The notes under the pieces: model-generated
Databases searched by the model: none
What the model saw: the letters and a program-made list of their open reading frames with translations, nothing else
What the model was told of the DNA's origin: nothing
Made by a program: the position numbers and the translations under genes
Assembly: GCA_009760855.2 (NCBI GenBank)
Contig: WPIO01000001.1
Span: forward strand, 13,581,001 to 13,645,000
Reading direction: 5' to 3'
DNA length: 64,000 nt
From: Cristatella mucedo
Lineage: Eukaryota; Bryozoa; Phylactolaemata; Cristatellidae
Part shown: piece after piece, positions 1 to 11,959 of the stretch
How the letters are laid out: the number at the start of each line of letters is the position of its first letter
Numbering within the stretch: the stretch's first letter is position 1

Positions 1-204
1 CTTCTTAGATTAAAAAGAAAGTTATGATTATGCATACCTCAAACCATGGACCCTGCTACCGAAAAAGACAAATGGGCTTTTAGGAAGTCATATATTGCCG
101 AAAATACCATTGATTTCTTTGTGCCGCTTGTGTTCATATTGCTGCCTGCAATAGTTCCACATAAATTCAGTGCACATTGCTCATGTTTGATTCGGATCCA
201 TTCG

Positions 205-1320
205 TAAAGTATTGGCTACCCCAGGGGTCTGTTCTATGCCATATCAGTCCCTTTTGCTCTGCATACTCTCCCTCTTTCAGTAGTCATCACCAAGCACACT
301 TTATATATATAATTCGTAGGTGTTCTTGCATATTCTGGTGACACTCAGCTGTACCTATGCTTGATCCCTTCATGTCTTCCAATTAATCGAACATGTTCAA
401 CTCCCTTGCCCCATGCACTGCCGATATTTGCACTTGGATAGCAGCAGGCTCTTTTATATTGAATAACGATACATTATGTTACTCAGAAAGTAGAACCATC
501 AAAAAGTCGTGGGCTCAAGCCGGGAGGCATATTTGAAGTGCCTGAATAGAGATTACATTCTCTTAGAGTACTATACAAATGATTTATATTTAATTATATT
601 TAAAATGGGCTCGGCCAGCATGTCTTCTGCAACATCCTTGTCCAAATTAGTCTGCCTATTTTCACCTATTTAAAATTGCAAAAATTGAGCTTGCTTTGAT
701 AAGGTTAATACAGCCAAGCTTTTCTATGCACTAGTGACATTCCTTCTTGACTTTTGCAACTCCAACTCACTACTTGCAGATTTTCCTGCCTGTGCAATAA
801 GAGATTTACAGTTGGTGCAAAACGGTGCAGCTAGGCTAACCTGTGGTGAATACCAAAACTTCCATGTTACACCCTTCACACCGACCTGCTCTAGCTCCCC
901 ATTAAAAAGCATATTGACTTCAGAGGTCTGTCACTGATGTTTAGGTCCTTTCGTTCTTTTTTCTGACGAATCTATAAGAATTACTTCCTTATTATGCTTT
1001 GCATCATACTTCCGGCTATTTTGACTCAAGTTGTTCAGCGGTCCCTCTACCCAATCTTAAATCCATTGGAGACCGTGCCTTAACTTCGCTTCCTCCCAAA
1101 ACCTGGAGCTCACTACCGACTGTCGTAACAAATTTGTCTGACTTGATGACACGAAAAAAAGCTAAAACCACATGTTTCTTGCAGCGCTAGTTAGGTCCGT
1201 GTGGATCCTTTTTTGTTCATTTGTGCTAAAATTGTGCATGTGATCATTAACCAATTGACATTCCCGGAGGGAGATTTAGTTCTCTTAGTGTAACATAAAA
1301 ATGTTTTATTATAACTATTA
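205..1320 (+). mobile_element. LINE family A, decayed copy
   Basis: Matches the reverse transcriptase (DTQLYLC region near 335-365) and the C-terminal region (CNSNSLLADFPACAIR at about 755-805) of the family A element at 4620-7975, with many stops. The tail hairpin remnant GGGAGATTTAGTTCTCTTAG is at 1268-1290. A SINE-B 3' fragment interrupts it near 500-595. Confidence 0.75.
495..595 (+). mobile_element. SINE-B 3' fragment
   Basis: Contains GTCGTGGGCTCAAGCC (tRNA B-box-like) followed by the shared tail GCCTGAATAGAGATTACATT and a short AT-rich end. It lies inside the decayed LINE at 205-1320. Confidence 0.6.
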
Positions 1321-2604
1321 TCACTAAAATTACCAACCATTCAAAGTAAATTCTCCATTCAGATTGACTGTAGCCATCAAAGACGATGGGCAGAAACCAA
1401 TCACAGGAGCTCTCTAATCCCACCCTCCCTGCCCTGCCACAACCCTTTTTTCTTTTGAGTACAACAGTTCCCACACTGCACTCAAAGGTGCCTTCTCAGT
1501 GCCCATAAATTCGGATCACTCGAACAGTGTATTTTGAACCTTTTGAAGATCGTAATTCGAATCATAGTTTGAATGGGTCCTTAACGAAATTATAGCTTTA
1601 TTCTGGATTTAGTAAACTAGGGAAGCATATAGAAAATTTTAGCAGTCCAGGTTACAGCTGGAAAAGTTATTGGAAGGGTCTCTAATATTAAGGCAAGAAA
1701 CTTGGGCATACTCCAAAAAAAGGCTAGCTAAGGAAGTGTGATGAAGCAAAACACACACATAAGCGACCATCTAAACTACTAGCAATTTACAGCACATAAA
1801 GAACCATCAGCAAGGTATCTTAGTAATAAACCGCTTTGGTTGTACAGTAGCAAGCCATCTACAGACTACACGTTAATAGCTCACATATTTTCACGACAAT
1901 TTATTAAGCAAGCACATTAAAACATTATTAATTAACAACAGATTTCATGAACAATCCATTTTCATGCATACCCTAATATAACCATTTGTAAATCACAGTG
2001 CAAGCACCCTAAATTCCAAGGCATAAAACTTTAATTATTAAGTGAGCACTATGTTATTTAATAAAACGTCATGCCAATTGTATGAGACTCTTACAAATTA
2101 ATATTAACTTGAAGCTCTACTGTACGCAATGGGAAAATACAATCACGTAAACAATGTTAACGTTAAGGGTACTGTCATCCCTTGCCACTTCGAGCTACGA
2201 CTTTCGCGGCTTCACTTTATCGTGGTTTTTTAAATATCTTCATTATAAAGTTTATTGAGATGGTGAAAATGATACAGCGCAAGCTCCGTTGTCTGAATCA
2301 ATTACACACCTCTGCATCACAATGAAAATTAAAATTACTGTATTTACCGGCTGTTGGTCTATGTATTAAAGCAATCCCACAAATCCTTCCATGTCAGGCG
2401 CAGCCTCATCGAGAGCAGTAACCTTGCTCTTATTTGACTGCAGTACACCTCATCATCACCTTTGAACAAATTGCATTATGTTCATAAGTTAGTGGTGTGT
2501 GTATAAACTGTGTGTGTGTAATTAAATGTACAGTAAGAATAATATGATATTTGTAACGTCTAATACGTCTTATGATCCCTTACTTTGTCTAGCATATTGG
2601 GTAA
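1321..2604. other. AT-rich sequence, nothing recognised
   Basis: No open frame of note and no similarity to the repeat families described here. A short TGTGTG run lies near 2497-2518. Confidence 0.5.
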
Positions 2605-3145
2605 TACAATAATAATAATAATAATAATAATAATGCACTTGATAAAGCGCCCTCAGAGAACTCAATCTCTTTCTAGGCGCTTTAACTTGGCTGCAAAGGG
2701 AAACGCGATTGAATAGTGAGTAATATCGTGGTTGATAAACAACATGAATAACACGGTTAGGGGTGACATGCACAGGGTCAGCATGCAAATGTGATTAGTG
2801 GCAGCATGCACAGTCTCAGCACGCATAAGCACATGAAGGACGAATCACAGGGACCCACTAAATGCTGTCCTAAATAGGTGTGTTTTCAAGTTCTTTTTAA
2901 ATGTGGTCAAGTCAGGGGATGTTCTGACGCAAGTCGGGAGTGAGTTCCAGGCTTTGTGAGCATACGAACTAAATGCACGGTCTCCAAAGGATTTGCGCTT
3001 TGTACGAGGTATTTCTAGACTGTTGGATTCCGAAAAGCGGGTGGTACACTGCTTGGCCTGGTAGGGGAGTAGATCTGAGCGATAGGCTGGAGCCAAAGAA
3101 TGAAGTGACCTAAAAGTGAGCGACAAAACCTTGAAGTCAAATACG
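2605..3145 (-). mobile_element. LINE family A, 3' end, 5'-truncated
   Basis: Starts (on the + strand) with an (AAT)n run at 2608-2634, then the hairpin AAAGCGCCCTCAGAGAACTC in reverse, the 3' UTR and a - strand frame at 3126-2845 ending in FRTAFSGSL. That frame is the C-terminus of the family A ORF and is intact over 93 codons. Confidence 0.85.
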
Positions 3146-3459
3146 AGTGCAATGGTGACTAAAAGGGTGTTATTTCATTTTCAGAGGGCTTTAAGAATGT
3201 TAAAACCAAATTAGAAAATTGTGAACAGGTTTTCTATGCTTTAGTTAAGAAAGTGTTCAATTTATAAATAAAGAGTCGTACTTCACGGAAATTCACCTAT
3301 CACCGCAGAGTCTAGAACCGATTAACCACGATAAACGAGGGACGTCTGTGCTTTTCATTTATCCTGGCTTTTATCGGACGGATGTATGGACAAACATGAA
3401 CTAGAATAAATATATTTCTTTTGTGCACATGCATATGCACTACTCTTGTGCTGCCGACT

Positions 3460-3620
3460 GTGGCACATCCTTTCCAGCCATCCTGAGCTGCTACTTCCAT
3501 GCTACTCACTACATCAATTATCATCCTGACTCAGCTATGCTTCTCTTTTTCACTGTGTTGCGTGAAATGAAGTCTGTTGGTTATTACCGAATTACATGCC
3601 AAAAACAGCCAAGGCTGTGA
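3460..3620 (+). mobile_element. LINE family C 3' fragment
   Basis: Shares CTACTTCCATGCT, CTGACTCAG and ATGAAGTCTGTTGGTTAT with copies at 4380-4490 and 46560-46680. Family C is defined in this window only by these copies and the longer one at 42060-43005. Confidence 0.5.
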
Positions 3621-3704
3621 GTGCGCAATAGAAACCACTCGTTCGTTACACCTACTTAGTTTGTGTGGTGCTGTGGAGCTACAGGCTAAGATACATTCCA
3701 TTAC

Positions 3705-3825
3705 ATGCACAGATACACGTGTGCATTTGCACAGACACACGTGTGCATTTGCACAGACACACGCGCATACGCACTCACGCACACACATGCTCACGCAGCA
3801 CACTTACACACACACACACACAATG
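3705..3825 (+). repeat. CA-rich tandem repeat
   Basis: A 22-bp unit, ACACGTGTGCATTTGCACAG plus AC, occurs twice and then passes into (CA)n-like sequence ending at (CACA)n near 3810-3822. The open frames over it are low-complexity artefacts. Confidence 0.85.
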
Positions 3826-4129
3826 TGGAATTTCTGAGCTTTATTAGTTCACTGAAGACTGGCACTAGCTCTCAAGTCACTTGTGATAGCAATAGCAGCA
3901 CCTGACTAATGTTGGTCATCTATCTCTCTAAAGTATACAGAATGATAATTTTGATTAATGTCTGTATGTAAAGTAATGCAAGCAAGCCCACAGGTATGCA
4001 TGTATTTTAACTTATTCAGCAAAGATCAGTACATGTATTGATGTATTGATATATATTCCTTCTAGTTGCAAGGCGAAACTAATTGGAATTAAATCACTGC
4101 TCCTAAAACATATCTTGGGTTCATTTCAC

Positions 4130-4480
4130 ACTATCTAGTAGATGAGTGGCTAAAGTTGATTTTGGCCAGTCATTGAGGAGTTGTGATGGTTCCCAGTTGA
4201 TCGACAGATATAGAGGACCCTCAATCTGACCCACAATTCTCACTGTGGCGTGGCTCCCTCATACCTTTTTGAACTGCTGCAGGAGTGTATGCCTCTTCGT
4301 GCCATTGGGTAATCCGCGAACAATAGATTAGAGCTGTTTCATTCTTTCACTTAAAGACCTCTGGTGGCAGAGGCTTTTGCCCTACATTTCATGCACTACT
4401 TCCATGCTGCTCACTTTCTCAAGTGCCTGCCTCATTCAACTGTTATTTACATTTTATCATTGCTCCATGAGATGGAGTCT
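4130..4480 (+). mobile_element. LINE family C 3' fragment
   Basis: Contains GATGGTTCCCAGTTGATC and the downstream CTTTCACTTAAAGACC, CATGCACTACTTCC and GATGGAGTCTGTTGG, the same order as in 42060-43005 (CATGGCTCCCAGTTGATC, CTATACTTAAAGACC). Confidence 0.55.
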
Positions 4481-4481
4481 G

Positions 4482-4555
4482 TTGGTTATCCCGCACCAGG
4501 GTTGGTTATCCCACGCCGGGGTTATCCCACACTGTTGGGTATCCCACACCCGCCG
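4482..4555 (+). repeat. Short degenerate tandem repeat
   Basis: GGTTATCCC(A/G)CAC(C) recurs about four times (4482, 4502, 4522, 4537) with changing spacing. Confidence 0.7.
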
Positions 4556-5305
4556 CCTCCTTAGCTAGGCCGGCAGCTAGTAACCTGCATGTTAGTTAAG
4601 ATCGTCAGCAGCTGTTATCGCTTCATCATCGTAGATCAGATGCATTCCTAGATAATAATGCTGTTGCTAAGATTCGTGAACTATGCATTAACAAAAGAAA
4701 GGCACCCCAGAGCCGCTGCGTTGGCCGAAGCCGCCAGCTCAGATGCTGCTCGTTGGGCAGGAACTTCGAGCTGAGTACCCGCTCGTTTGGTATTCCTAGT
4801 ATTGTCTCGAACCATTCTGCATGCTCCCCCACATGCGTCACGGTGAATCTCTCTAACTTAGTGGTCATCAGGCCTGTTATAACTCCATCAGCCCGACTTA
4901 ACACTTGTCTTTGGAATCCTCGGTCAATGTGCAATAAAAGTCTGGTAATAAGCGACCTTATTTCGGAAAATGGTCTCGACCTGCTCGCCCTAACTAAAAC
5001 TTGGCTAAAATCGATCAACTGTCCGACAATTAAAGATGCAACCCCAACTGGTTTCTCATTCTTTCACACCTCTAGATCAATCGAAACTGGAGGTGGAGTT
5101 GCTGCTATCGTGCACTCGAAATTCACTTCAAGCCATTTCCAGTTCCCTCGAAGCAGTCTTTTGAATCGATCGTCTTAGTCTCACCCGAAAAAAGCTACCG
5201 ATAGTGGCAGTAGTCTATCACCTACCAGGTACCTAATCCTCCTTTATCTCAGGTTTCTCCGATCTCAATTCGATTCTGTGTGCAAAAAATCGATCCTTCC
5301 TCGTT

Positions 5306-5875
5306 ATGAGTGATTTCAACGTTCACTTTAATTACTTATCTAACGCCTTCAGCACCGAATTTCGTGCATTGACTGACTCATTGTCACTTGTGGCTCATGT
5401 GCATGGCCCTACCCACATCAAGTGTCACACAATCGACCAGACTTTCTCATACAACTGCACTTTGTCATCACCAATTATTACAGAATCCTGCTTATCTGAC
5501 CACATGCTGATCTCATTCAATCTACAGTGTGTGCCCACATCCTCCTCTAAAATAACCTGTGAATCGCGAGACCTCAAGACCCTTGACATCGATGCTGTCC
5601 GTGCGAGAATATCTGATTCACCTCTGCTGCTCAGTCCTCCCTCCGATCTGTCATCATTGGTAGATAGCTACAACACGACACTAGCTGTCATGCTCGACGA
5701 GTTTGCACCTCTGATAAAGCGCACCGTTCGCCCCCGCCCAGACGGCCTATGGTTTACCACAGACATTAAACTAGCCAGGTCTACTAAACGAAAGCTTGAA
5801 AAAGCATACAAAAGATCCGGACTGTCCATCGACAGGCATATGAAGACTACTGTAGGTCGTACCAATTCATCCTAA
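5306..5875 (+). pseudogene. LINE A endonuclease C-terminal part
   Basis: An open segment of 189 codons within the LINE ORF. MSDFNVHFNY carries the catalytic Asn region, THIKCHTIDQTFSYN and SDHMLISFN the closing strands with the catalytic His. After it, the frame shifts near 5840: YEDYCRSYQFIL continues in another frame. It would join the segment 4753-5178, but a stop at 5176 breaks it. Confidence 0.8.
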
Positions 5876-6425
5876 CAAAGGCCAAGTCTAGCTTCTATAA
5901 AAACATTGTTGAATCACAGATGCACAATCCAAAAATGCTGATGTCGACGATAAACCATCTCCTCAACCGTTTCCAGATTAGCTCCTTACCTGATGAACTT
6001 GTGATGATTTAGCCGATCGCTTCTCTCGATTCTTTGTGCAGAAGATAGACAAGATCAGGGAATCCATTCCTGCGATGACAACCTCCCCACTAGAATGCTG
6101 TTCCTCGGTTCCTGGCTGCACCTCAATGTCAGCATTTAGGCAGGTCACCAGTGATCTAGTCCTAAAGTTCGTATCTCGATCAAAGTAGACAATAAGTCCT
6201 CTGGACCCTATTCCCACTGTCCTGCTCCTACGTTGCATTGATCTGCTGCTGCCATGCATAACTAACATCATTAATATGTCATTAGCCTCAGGTCATGTCC
6301 TAGCACCTTTCAAAAAAGCTGTAGTCAGGCCACTTCTCCACAAAGCGACATTAGACCAAGAGAACTTGAGCAACTACCGCCCAGTCTCCCTTCTAACATT
6401 CCTATCAAAGACATTGTAACGGGTC

Positions 6426-6983
6426 GTGGCTGACCAGCTAAACTCATATATCGAAACCTCACACCTTGCTAGTAAGTTCCAGTCTGGCTTTAGAGCTAAT
6501 CACTCCACAGAGTCAGCATTGCTTAGGGTACACAACGACCTACTTAGGAATGCAGACATGGGTAGAGTGTCTCTGCTTGTTTTGCTCGATCTTTCGGCAG
6601 CTTTCGATACCATCGATCACAAAGTTCTTCTAGAGCGCCTCTCATCTCGCCTGGGCATCACTGGCACTGCCCTGCAGTGGTTCAGGTCCTATCTCAGTGG
6701 GAGACTCCAGAGTATTGACGTGAATGGACAAAGATCATCTGAGGTACCTCTGAAATACGGGGTACCTCAGGGCTCCGTGCTAGGTCCGGTTCTTTTCATG
6801 GTTTATTATCTCCCTCTTGCTGTTGTGATTGCCAAGCACAATCTAGGCTTTCACTTCCATGCGGATGACACTCAGTTGTACCTTTGCTTTGATCCCCCCA
6901 GCCTTCGAGCACCTCAAATTCTCTCAACTCACTTGCTGCATGTATTGATGACATCCACACATGGATTGCAGCAAATTTTCTAA
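6426..6983 (+). pseudogene. LINE A reverse transcriptase segment
   Basis: An open segment of 185 codons with the RT blocks in order: KFQSGFRANHSTESALL, LLDLSAAFDTIDHKVLL (block A, catalytic Asp), [13 protein letters not shown] (block B), HADDTQLYL (block C, where active elements have YADDT). A TAA precedes it at 6418-6420 and the frame breaks after 6900. It is a non-functional remnant. Confidence 0.85.
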
Positions 6984-7938
6984 AACTAAACGATGAGAAA
7001 ACTAACCTTTTAGTTATGGGCAAACCTAGTGTGATTCAGAGGTTGGGAAAGGCTGACTCTCAAAATTAGCTTTGCCAGCACATCTCCTGTTGAATCAGCT
7101 CGAAATCTAGGTGTCATATTCGAAAGCGACCTCTCGTTAGACGACCACATCAGCTCCACAGTCAAGTCTGCCTATTTTCAGCTTCATAACATTGCTAAAA
7201 TTCGGGCATGTTTAGATAAGGATACCACATCTAAGTTGGTCCATGCATTCGTGACATCCCGTCTCGACTTCTGCAACTCACTGCTTACTGGCCTACCAGC
7301 ATGTGCGATCAGGCAATTGCAGCTGGTGCAAAACTCTGCAGCTAGGCTTGTCTGTCGTGAGTGTCGCAGTTGCCACATTACTCCACTTCTCGCCGACCTG
7401 CACTGGCTACCAGTCAAGCTACGGATTGACTTCAAGGTTTTATCGCTCACTTTTAGGTCACTCCATTCTTTGGCGTCAGCCTATCTCTCAGATCTACCCC
7501 CCCCCCCCATCAGGCCAAGCATCGTACCACCCGCTTTTCGGAATCCAACAGTCTAGAAATACCTTGTACAAACCTCAAATCCTTGGGAGACCGTGCCATT
7601 AGTTCGTATGCTCCAAAGCCTGGAACTCCCTCCCGACCTCCATCACAACATCCCCTGACCTGACCACGATTAAAAGGAATTTAAAAACACACCTATTTAG
7701 GACAGCATTTAGTGGGTCCCTGTGATTCGTCCTTCATGTGCTTATGCCTGCTGACACTGTGCATGCTGCCACTAACCACATTTGCATGCTGACCCTGTGC
7801 ATGTCACCCCTAACCATATTATTCATTTTGTTTGTTTTTCAAGCATGATTTTACTTACCATTCAATTGCATCTCCCTTTGCAGCCAATTTAAAGCGCCTG
7901 GAAAGAGATTGAGTTCTCTGAGGGCGCTTCATCAAGTG

Positions 7939-7975
<37 letters not shown>

Positions 7976-7979
7976 GTTA

Positions 7980-10018
7980 TCGTTAATACCAAATCCTGCT
8001 TATCTGACTATATGCAGATCTCATTCGATCTACATTGTGTGCCTGCATCCTCCTCCTCTAAAATCGCCTGTGAATTACGAAATCTCAAGACCCTTGACAT
8101 TGATGCTGCCCGTGGGAGAATATCTGCTTTGCTTCTGCTGCTCAGTCCTCCCTCCGATCTGTCATCATTGGTACATAGCTACAAAACGTCTCTAGCGAAC
8201 ATGCTGGACGAGTTTGGACCTCTGACTAAGTGCACTGTTCACCCTCGCCCACACTTCCTATGGTTTACGAATGTTGTTCCTCGAATCCTTGCAGCACCTA
8301 AATGTCTACATTCAAGCAGGCCACTGTTGGTCTCATCCTGAAGTTCATATCCCAATCAAAGAAGACAACAAGTACTTAGGACCTTATTCCCACTGTACTG
8401 CTCGTACTTTGCATTGATGTGCTACTGCCATGCATGCATAACTAGCATCGTTAATTTGTCATTAGCCTCAGGTCATGTCCCACCACCTTTCAAAAAAGCT
8501 GTAGTCAGGCGACTTCTTAAGAAAGCGACACTGGACCAAGAGAACTTGAGCAACTACCGCTCAGACTCCATTCTACCATTCCTATTAAAGACACTGGAAT
8601 GGGTCGTGGCAGACCAGCTAAACTCATATATTAAAACTTCAAACCTAGCTAATAAGTTCTAGTCTGGCTTTAGAGCGAATCACTCGACAGAATCAGCTTT
8701 GCTTAGTGCACAACGACCTACTTAGGAATGCAGACATGGGTAGAGTATCTCTGCTTGTTTTGGTCGATCTTTCGACAGCTTTTGATACTATCGATCACCA
8801 AATTCTTCTAGAGCACCTCACTTCTCGCCTGGGCATCACTGGCACTGCTCTGCAATGGTTCAGGTCCAATCTCAGTGGCAGACTCCAGAGTCCGAGCAAG
8901 CCGTGAGGCATGCAGGTAGAAGTATTGACTTGAATGGACGAAGAGCATCCGAGGTACCTCTGAAATGTGGGGTACCTCAGGGCTCCTTGCTAGGTTCGGT
9001 TCTTTTCACGGTTTATACTCTCCCTCTTGCTGATGAGACTGCCAAGCACAATCTAGGCTTTCACTTCTATGTAGATGACACTCAGTTGTACCTTTGCTTT
9101 GATCCCCCCAGCCTTTGAGCACCTCGAATTCTCTCAGCTCGCTTGCTGCATGTATGGATGACATCTGCACATGCATGGCAGCAAACTTTCTTAAACTAAA
9201 CGATGATAAAACTAACCGTTTAGTGATGGGGAAAACCCAGTGTGATTCAGAAATTGGAAAGGCTGATGCTCAAAATTGGCTCTGCCAGCATATCTCCTGT
9301 TGAATCAGCTCAAAATCTAGGTGTCATGTTCTAAAGTGACCTCTCATTAGACGACCACATCAGCTCCACAATCAAGTCTGCATACTTTCAGATACATAAC
9401 ATTGATAAATTCGGGCTTGTTTAGATAAGGATACCACGTCTAAATTGGTCCATGCATTTGTGACATCCTGTCTCGACTTCAGTAACTCACTGCTTGCTCG
9501 CCTACCGGCATGAGCAATCAGGCGATTACAGATGGTGCAAAACTCTGCAGCTAGGCTTGTTTGTCGCGAGTTTCACAGTTGCCACATCACACCAGTTCTC
9601 GCCGACCTGCACTGGCTACCGGTCAAGCAACGGATTGACTTCAAGTTTTTGTCGCTCACTTTTAGGTCACTTCATTCTTTGGCTCCAGCCTAAATCTCAG
9701 ATCTATTCCCCCCTTGACCACATTTAAAAAGAACTTAAAATCGCACCTATTTAGGACAGCATTTAGTGGGTCCCTGTGATTCGTCCTTCATGTGCTTATG
9801 CGTGCTGACACTCTGCACGCTGCCACTAAACACATCTGTATGCTGACCCTGTGCATGTAACCCCTAACCATGTTATTCATTTTGTTTGTTTTTCAAGCAT
9901 GATTTTACTTACTATTCTATTGTGTATCACTTTGCAGCAAATGTAAAGCGCCTAGAAAGAGATTAAGTTCTCTGAGGGCGCTTTATCAAGTGCAATATTA
10001 TTATTATTATTATTATTA
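7980..10018 (+). mobile_element. LINE family A, second copy in tandem, internally deleted
   Basis: Begins right after the (ATT)n of the preceding copy, inside the endonuclease (SDYMQISFDLHC). Compared with the first copy it lacks about 330 bases (equivalent of 5760-6085) at about 8268. RT blocks [13 protein letters not shown] and [13 protein letters not shown] are at 8761-9010. The tail hairpin and (ATT)n lie at 9943-10018. Confidence 0.85.
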
Positions 10019-10755
10019 AGCTTTTGAAATTGAGGCAGCTGTCGAACACGACACCTAGATTACGAGCACGTGGTGAAGGTCGCACAATAGCATCACCTAT
10101 TAGAACAGCAAAGCCTTTTAATCCAGCCACACGCTTAGGGTTTCCTATGAGAAGCAGTTCGGTTTTATCGTCATTTAATTTCAAGAAGTTTTCCGACATC
10201 CAGGATCGAATATCGGCAAGGCAGGCATTCAGTTTCTCAGTTGCTGCAGCAGATTCCGACGGTTTGAATGACAAATACAACTGAGTATCGTCAGCATAGA
10301 AGTGATATCCTATTCCATGGGCCTTAATCACTTTTCCCGGAGGTTGTGTATAAATGGAGAACAGCAAGGGACCGAGTACAGACCCTAGAGGGACTCCACA
10401 GGTGACCCTTCTCGTATGTGAGACCTGACCCCACACGACACGGATTGAACACGATCAGACAAGTATGACTTAAACCATGCCAGTGCTTGGTCTGCCAGAC
10501 CGATCGTTGTTCTCAATCGTTCAAGCAGAACTTCGTGATCAATGGTGTCGAAGGCAGCAGACAGATCTAGCAGAGCTAGGGCCGGGACATTCCCGTCGTC
10601 GTTGCCACATAGAATGTCATTGTTAATACGGAGGAAAGCAGTTTCAGTGGAGTGCTGCCTCTTGAACCCTGATTGAAATGTTTCTGACATTTCATTATTT
10701 TCAAAATGTTCAACCAGCTGCTTAGCAACAATTTTTTCAAGAATCTTTGATAAGA
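10019..10755 (-). mobile_element. LINE family B, RT fragment
   Basis: Read on the - strand: QSGFKRQHSTETAFLRINND, LLDLSAAFDTIDHEVLLERL, a frameshift near 10400, [53 protein letters not shown]. It keeps the YADD box that the long family A copy has lost. The protein is clearly different from family A. It abuts the tail of the preceding LINE A copy. Confidence 0.85.
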
Positions 10756-10756
10756 C

Positions 10757-11725
10757 TTAGGTAGTCTCTCTGCTTGTTTTGCTCAATCTTTCATCAGCTT
10801 TGATACTATCGATCACCAAGTTCTTCTTGAGTGCCTCTCAAATCGCCTGGGCATCACTGGCACTGCACTGCCATTGTTCAGGTCGTATCTCAGTGGGAGG
10901 CTCCAGAGTATTGATGTGAATGGACACAGATCATCCGAGAAATTTCGGAAGTATGGTTTACCTCACGGCTGCGTGCTTGATCCTGTTCTTTTCATTGTTT
11001 CTTACTCTCCCTCTTGCCGATCTGATTGCCAGGCATAATCTAGGCTTTCACTTGCATGCAGGTAACACTCAGTTGTACCTTTGCTTTGATCCCTCCCAGC
11101 CCTCGAATTCTCTTAACTTTTTTGCTTCATGCATCGATGACATCAACACATGGATGGCATCAAACTGTCTTAAATTGAATGATGAAAACAAAAACTTAAT
11201 TGTTATGGGCTAACCAAGTGTGATTTAGGAATTCGAAAAGTTAACGCTCACAATTGGCTTTGCCAGCATATTTCTGTTGAATCTGCAGAAATTTAGGCCT
11301 CCTGTTCCAAAGTGACCTTTCATTAGACGAACACATCAGCTCCACAGTCAAGTCTGCGTAATATTAGCTACATAACATTGCTAAAATTTGGGCTTGCTTA
11401 GACAGGGATACTACACCTAAATTAGTCTATGCATTCGTGACATCCTGTTTTGACTTCTGTAACTCACTGTTTGAGGGTTTGCCGGTCTGTACAATCAGGC
11501 GCTAACAGTTAGTGCAAAACTCTGCAGCTTGGCTTGCCTCTCGTGAGCAACTAACCGTACTTGCATGCTGACCCTGTGCATGTCACTTCGAACCCTTTAT
11601 CCTTGTTGTTTAGTGAGCATGCTATCACTAGCCATTCGATCGTGCTTCTCTTGCAGCAAATGAAGATGCCTGGAAAGAGATTGATTTATCTGAGGGTGCT
11701 ATATAAAATGTATTATTATTATGAC
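10757..11725 (+). mobile_element. LINE family A, third copy of the cluster
   Basis: Starts within RT block A (SLLVLLNLSSALILSI-like, frameshifted) and runs through [13 protein letters not shown] at 11061-11090. An internal gap near 11550 removes much of the C-terminal domain. It ends with the tail TGCCTGGAAAGAGATTGATT and short (ATT)n at 11669-11722. Confidence 0.8.
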
Positions 11726-11744
11726 TACTTATTCCTGTTTAGAA

Positions 11745-11910
11745 TAATCTTACTGGGCCATAATAGCCCAAGAGGTAAGTTGCTTGCTCTTCACGACCGA
11801 GGTCGTGGGTTCAAATCCTGAACCGGTCATTTCCAACTACAAGCGATGGTATTATCCATTAAGGCTCTTCTGCTGCTATACAAGTGAGGCTGTTAAAGTA
11901 GCTAATACTT
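11745..11910 (+). mobile_element. SINE-A (tRNA-derived)
   Basis: Contains the A-box-like segment TAGCCCAAGAGGTAAG, then GACCGAGGTCGTGGGTTCAA with a perfect pol III B box GGTTCAAATCC at 11808-11818. The body is CTACAAGCG, then AAGGCTCTTCTGCTGCTATA, and it ends in GCTGTTAAAGTAGCTAA. Six or more copies in the window share this order. Confidence 0.8.
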
Positions 11911-11959
11911 CCTGGCCATAGCTCAGACTATACCAGACTTACCAAGTCGTGGGCGCCGT

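Larger units (their letters stand above)
4620..7985 (+). mobile_element. LINE family A, longest copy (CR1/L2-like), inactive
   Basis: The longest copy. The endonuclease spans about 4870-5560 (DLLALTKTWLKS, GGGVAAIVHS, MSDFNVH, SDHMLISFN: the APE-type fold with DFN and SDH motifs). The reverse transcriptase spans about 6290-6960 ([49 protein letters not shown] with His replacing the usual Tyr). The C-terminal domain spans about 7080-7720, ending near FRTAFSGSL. The frame is broken after 5160, near 5870, at the TAA before 6420, and near 6890 and 7040. The 3' UTR ends in hairpin AAAGCGCC to GGGCGCTT (7891-7931) and (ATT)n. The 5' end is not defined. It is a non-LTR retrotransposon copying RNA into nicked DNA. 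Confidence 0.9.

Noticed and set aside
11808-11818. True tRNA gene
   Set aside because: The B box is perfect, but no acceptor stem or anticodon arm can be formed; the sequence belongs to the repeated SINE-A.
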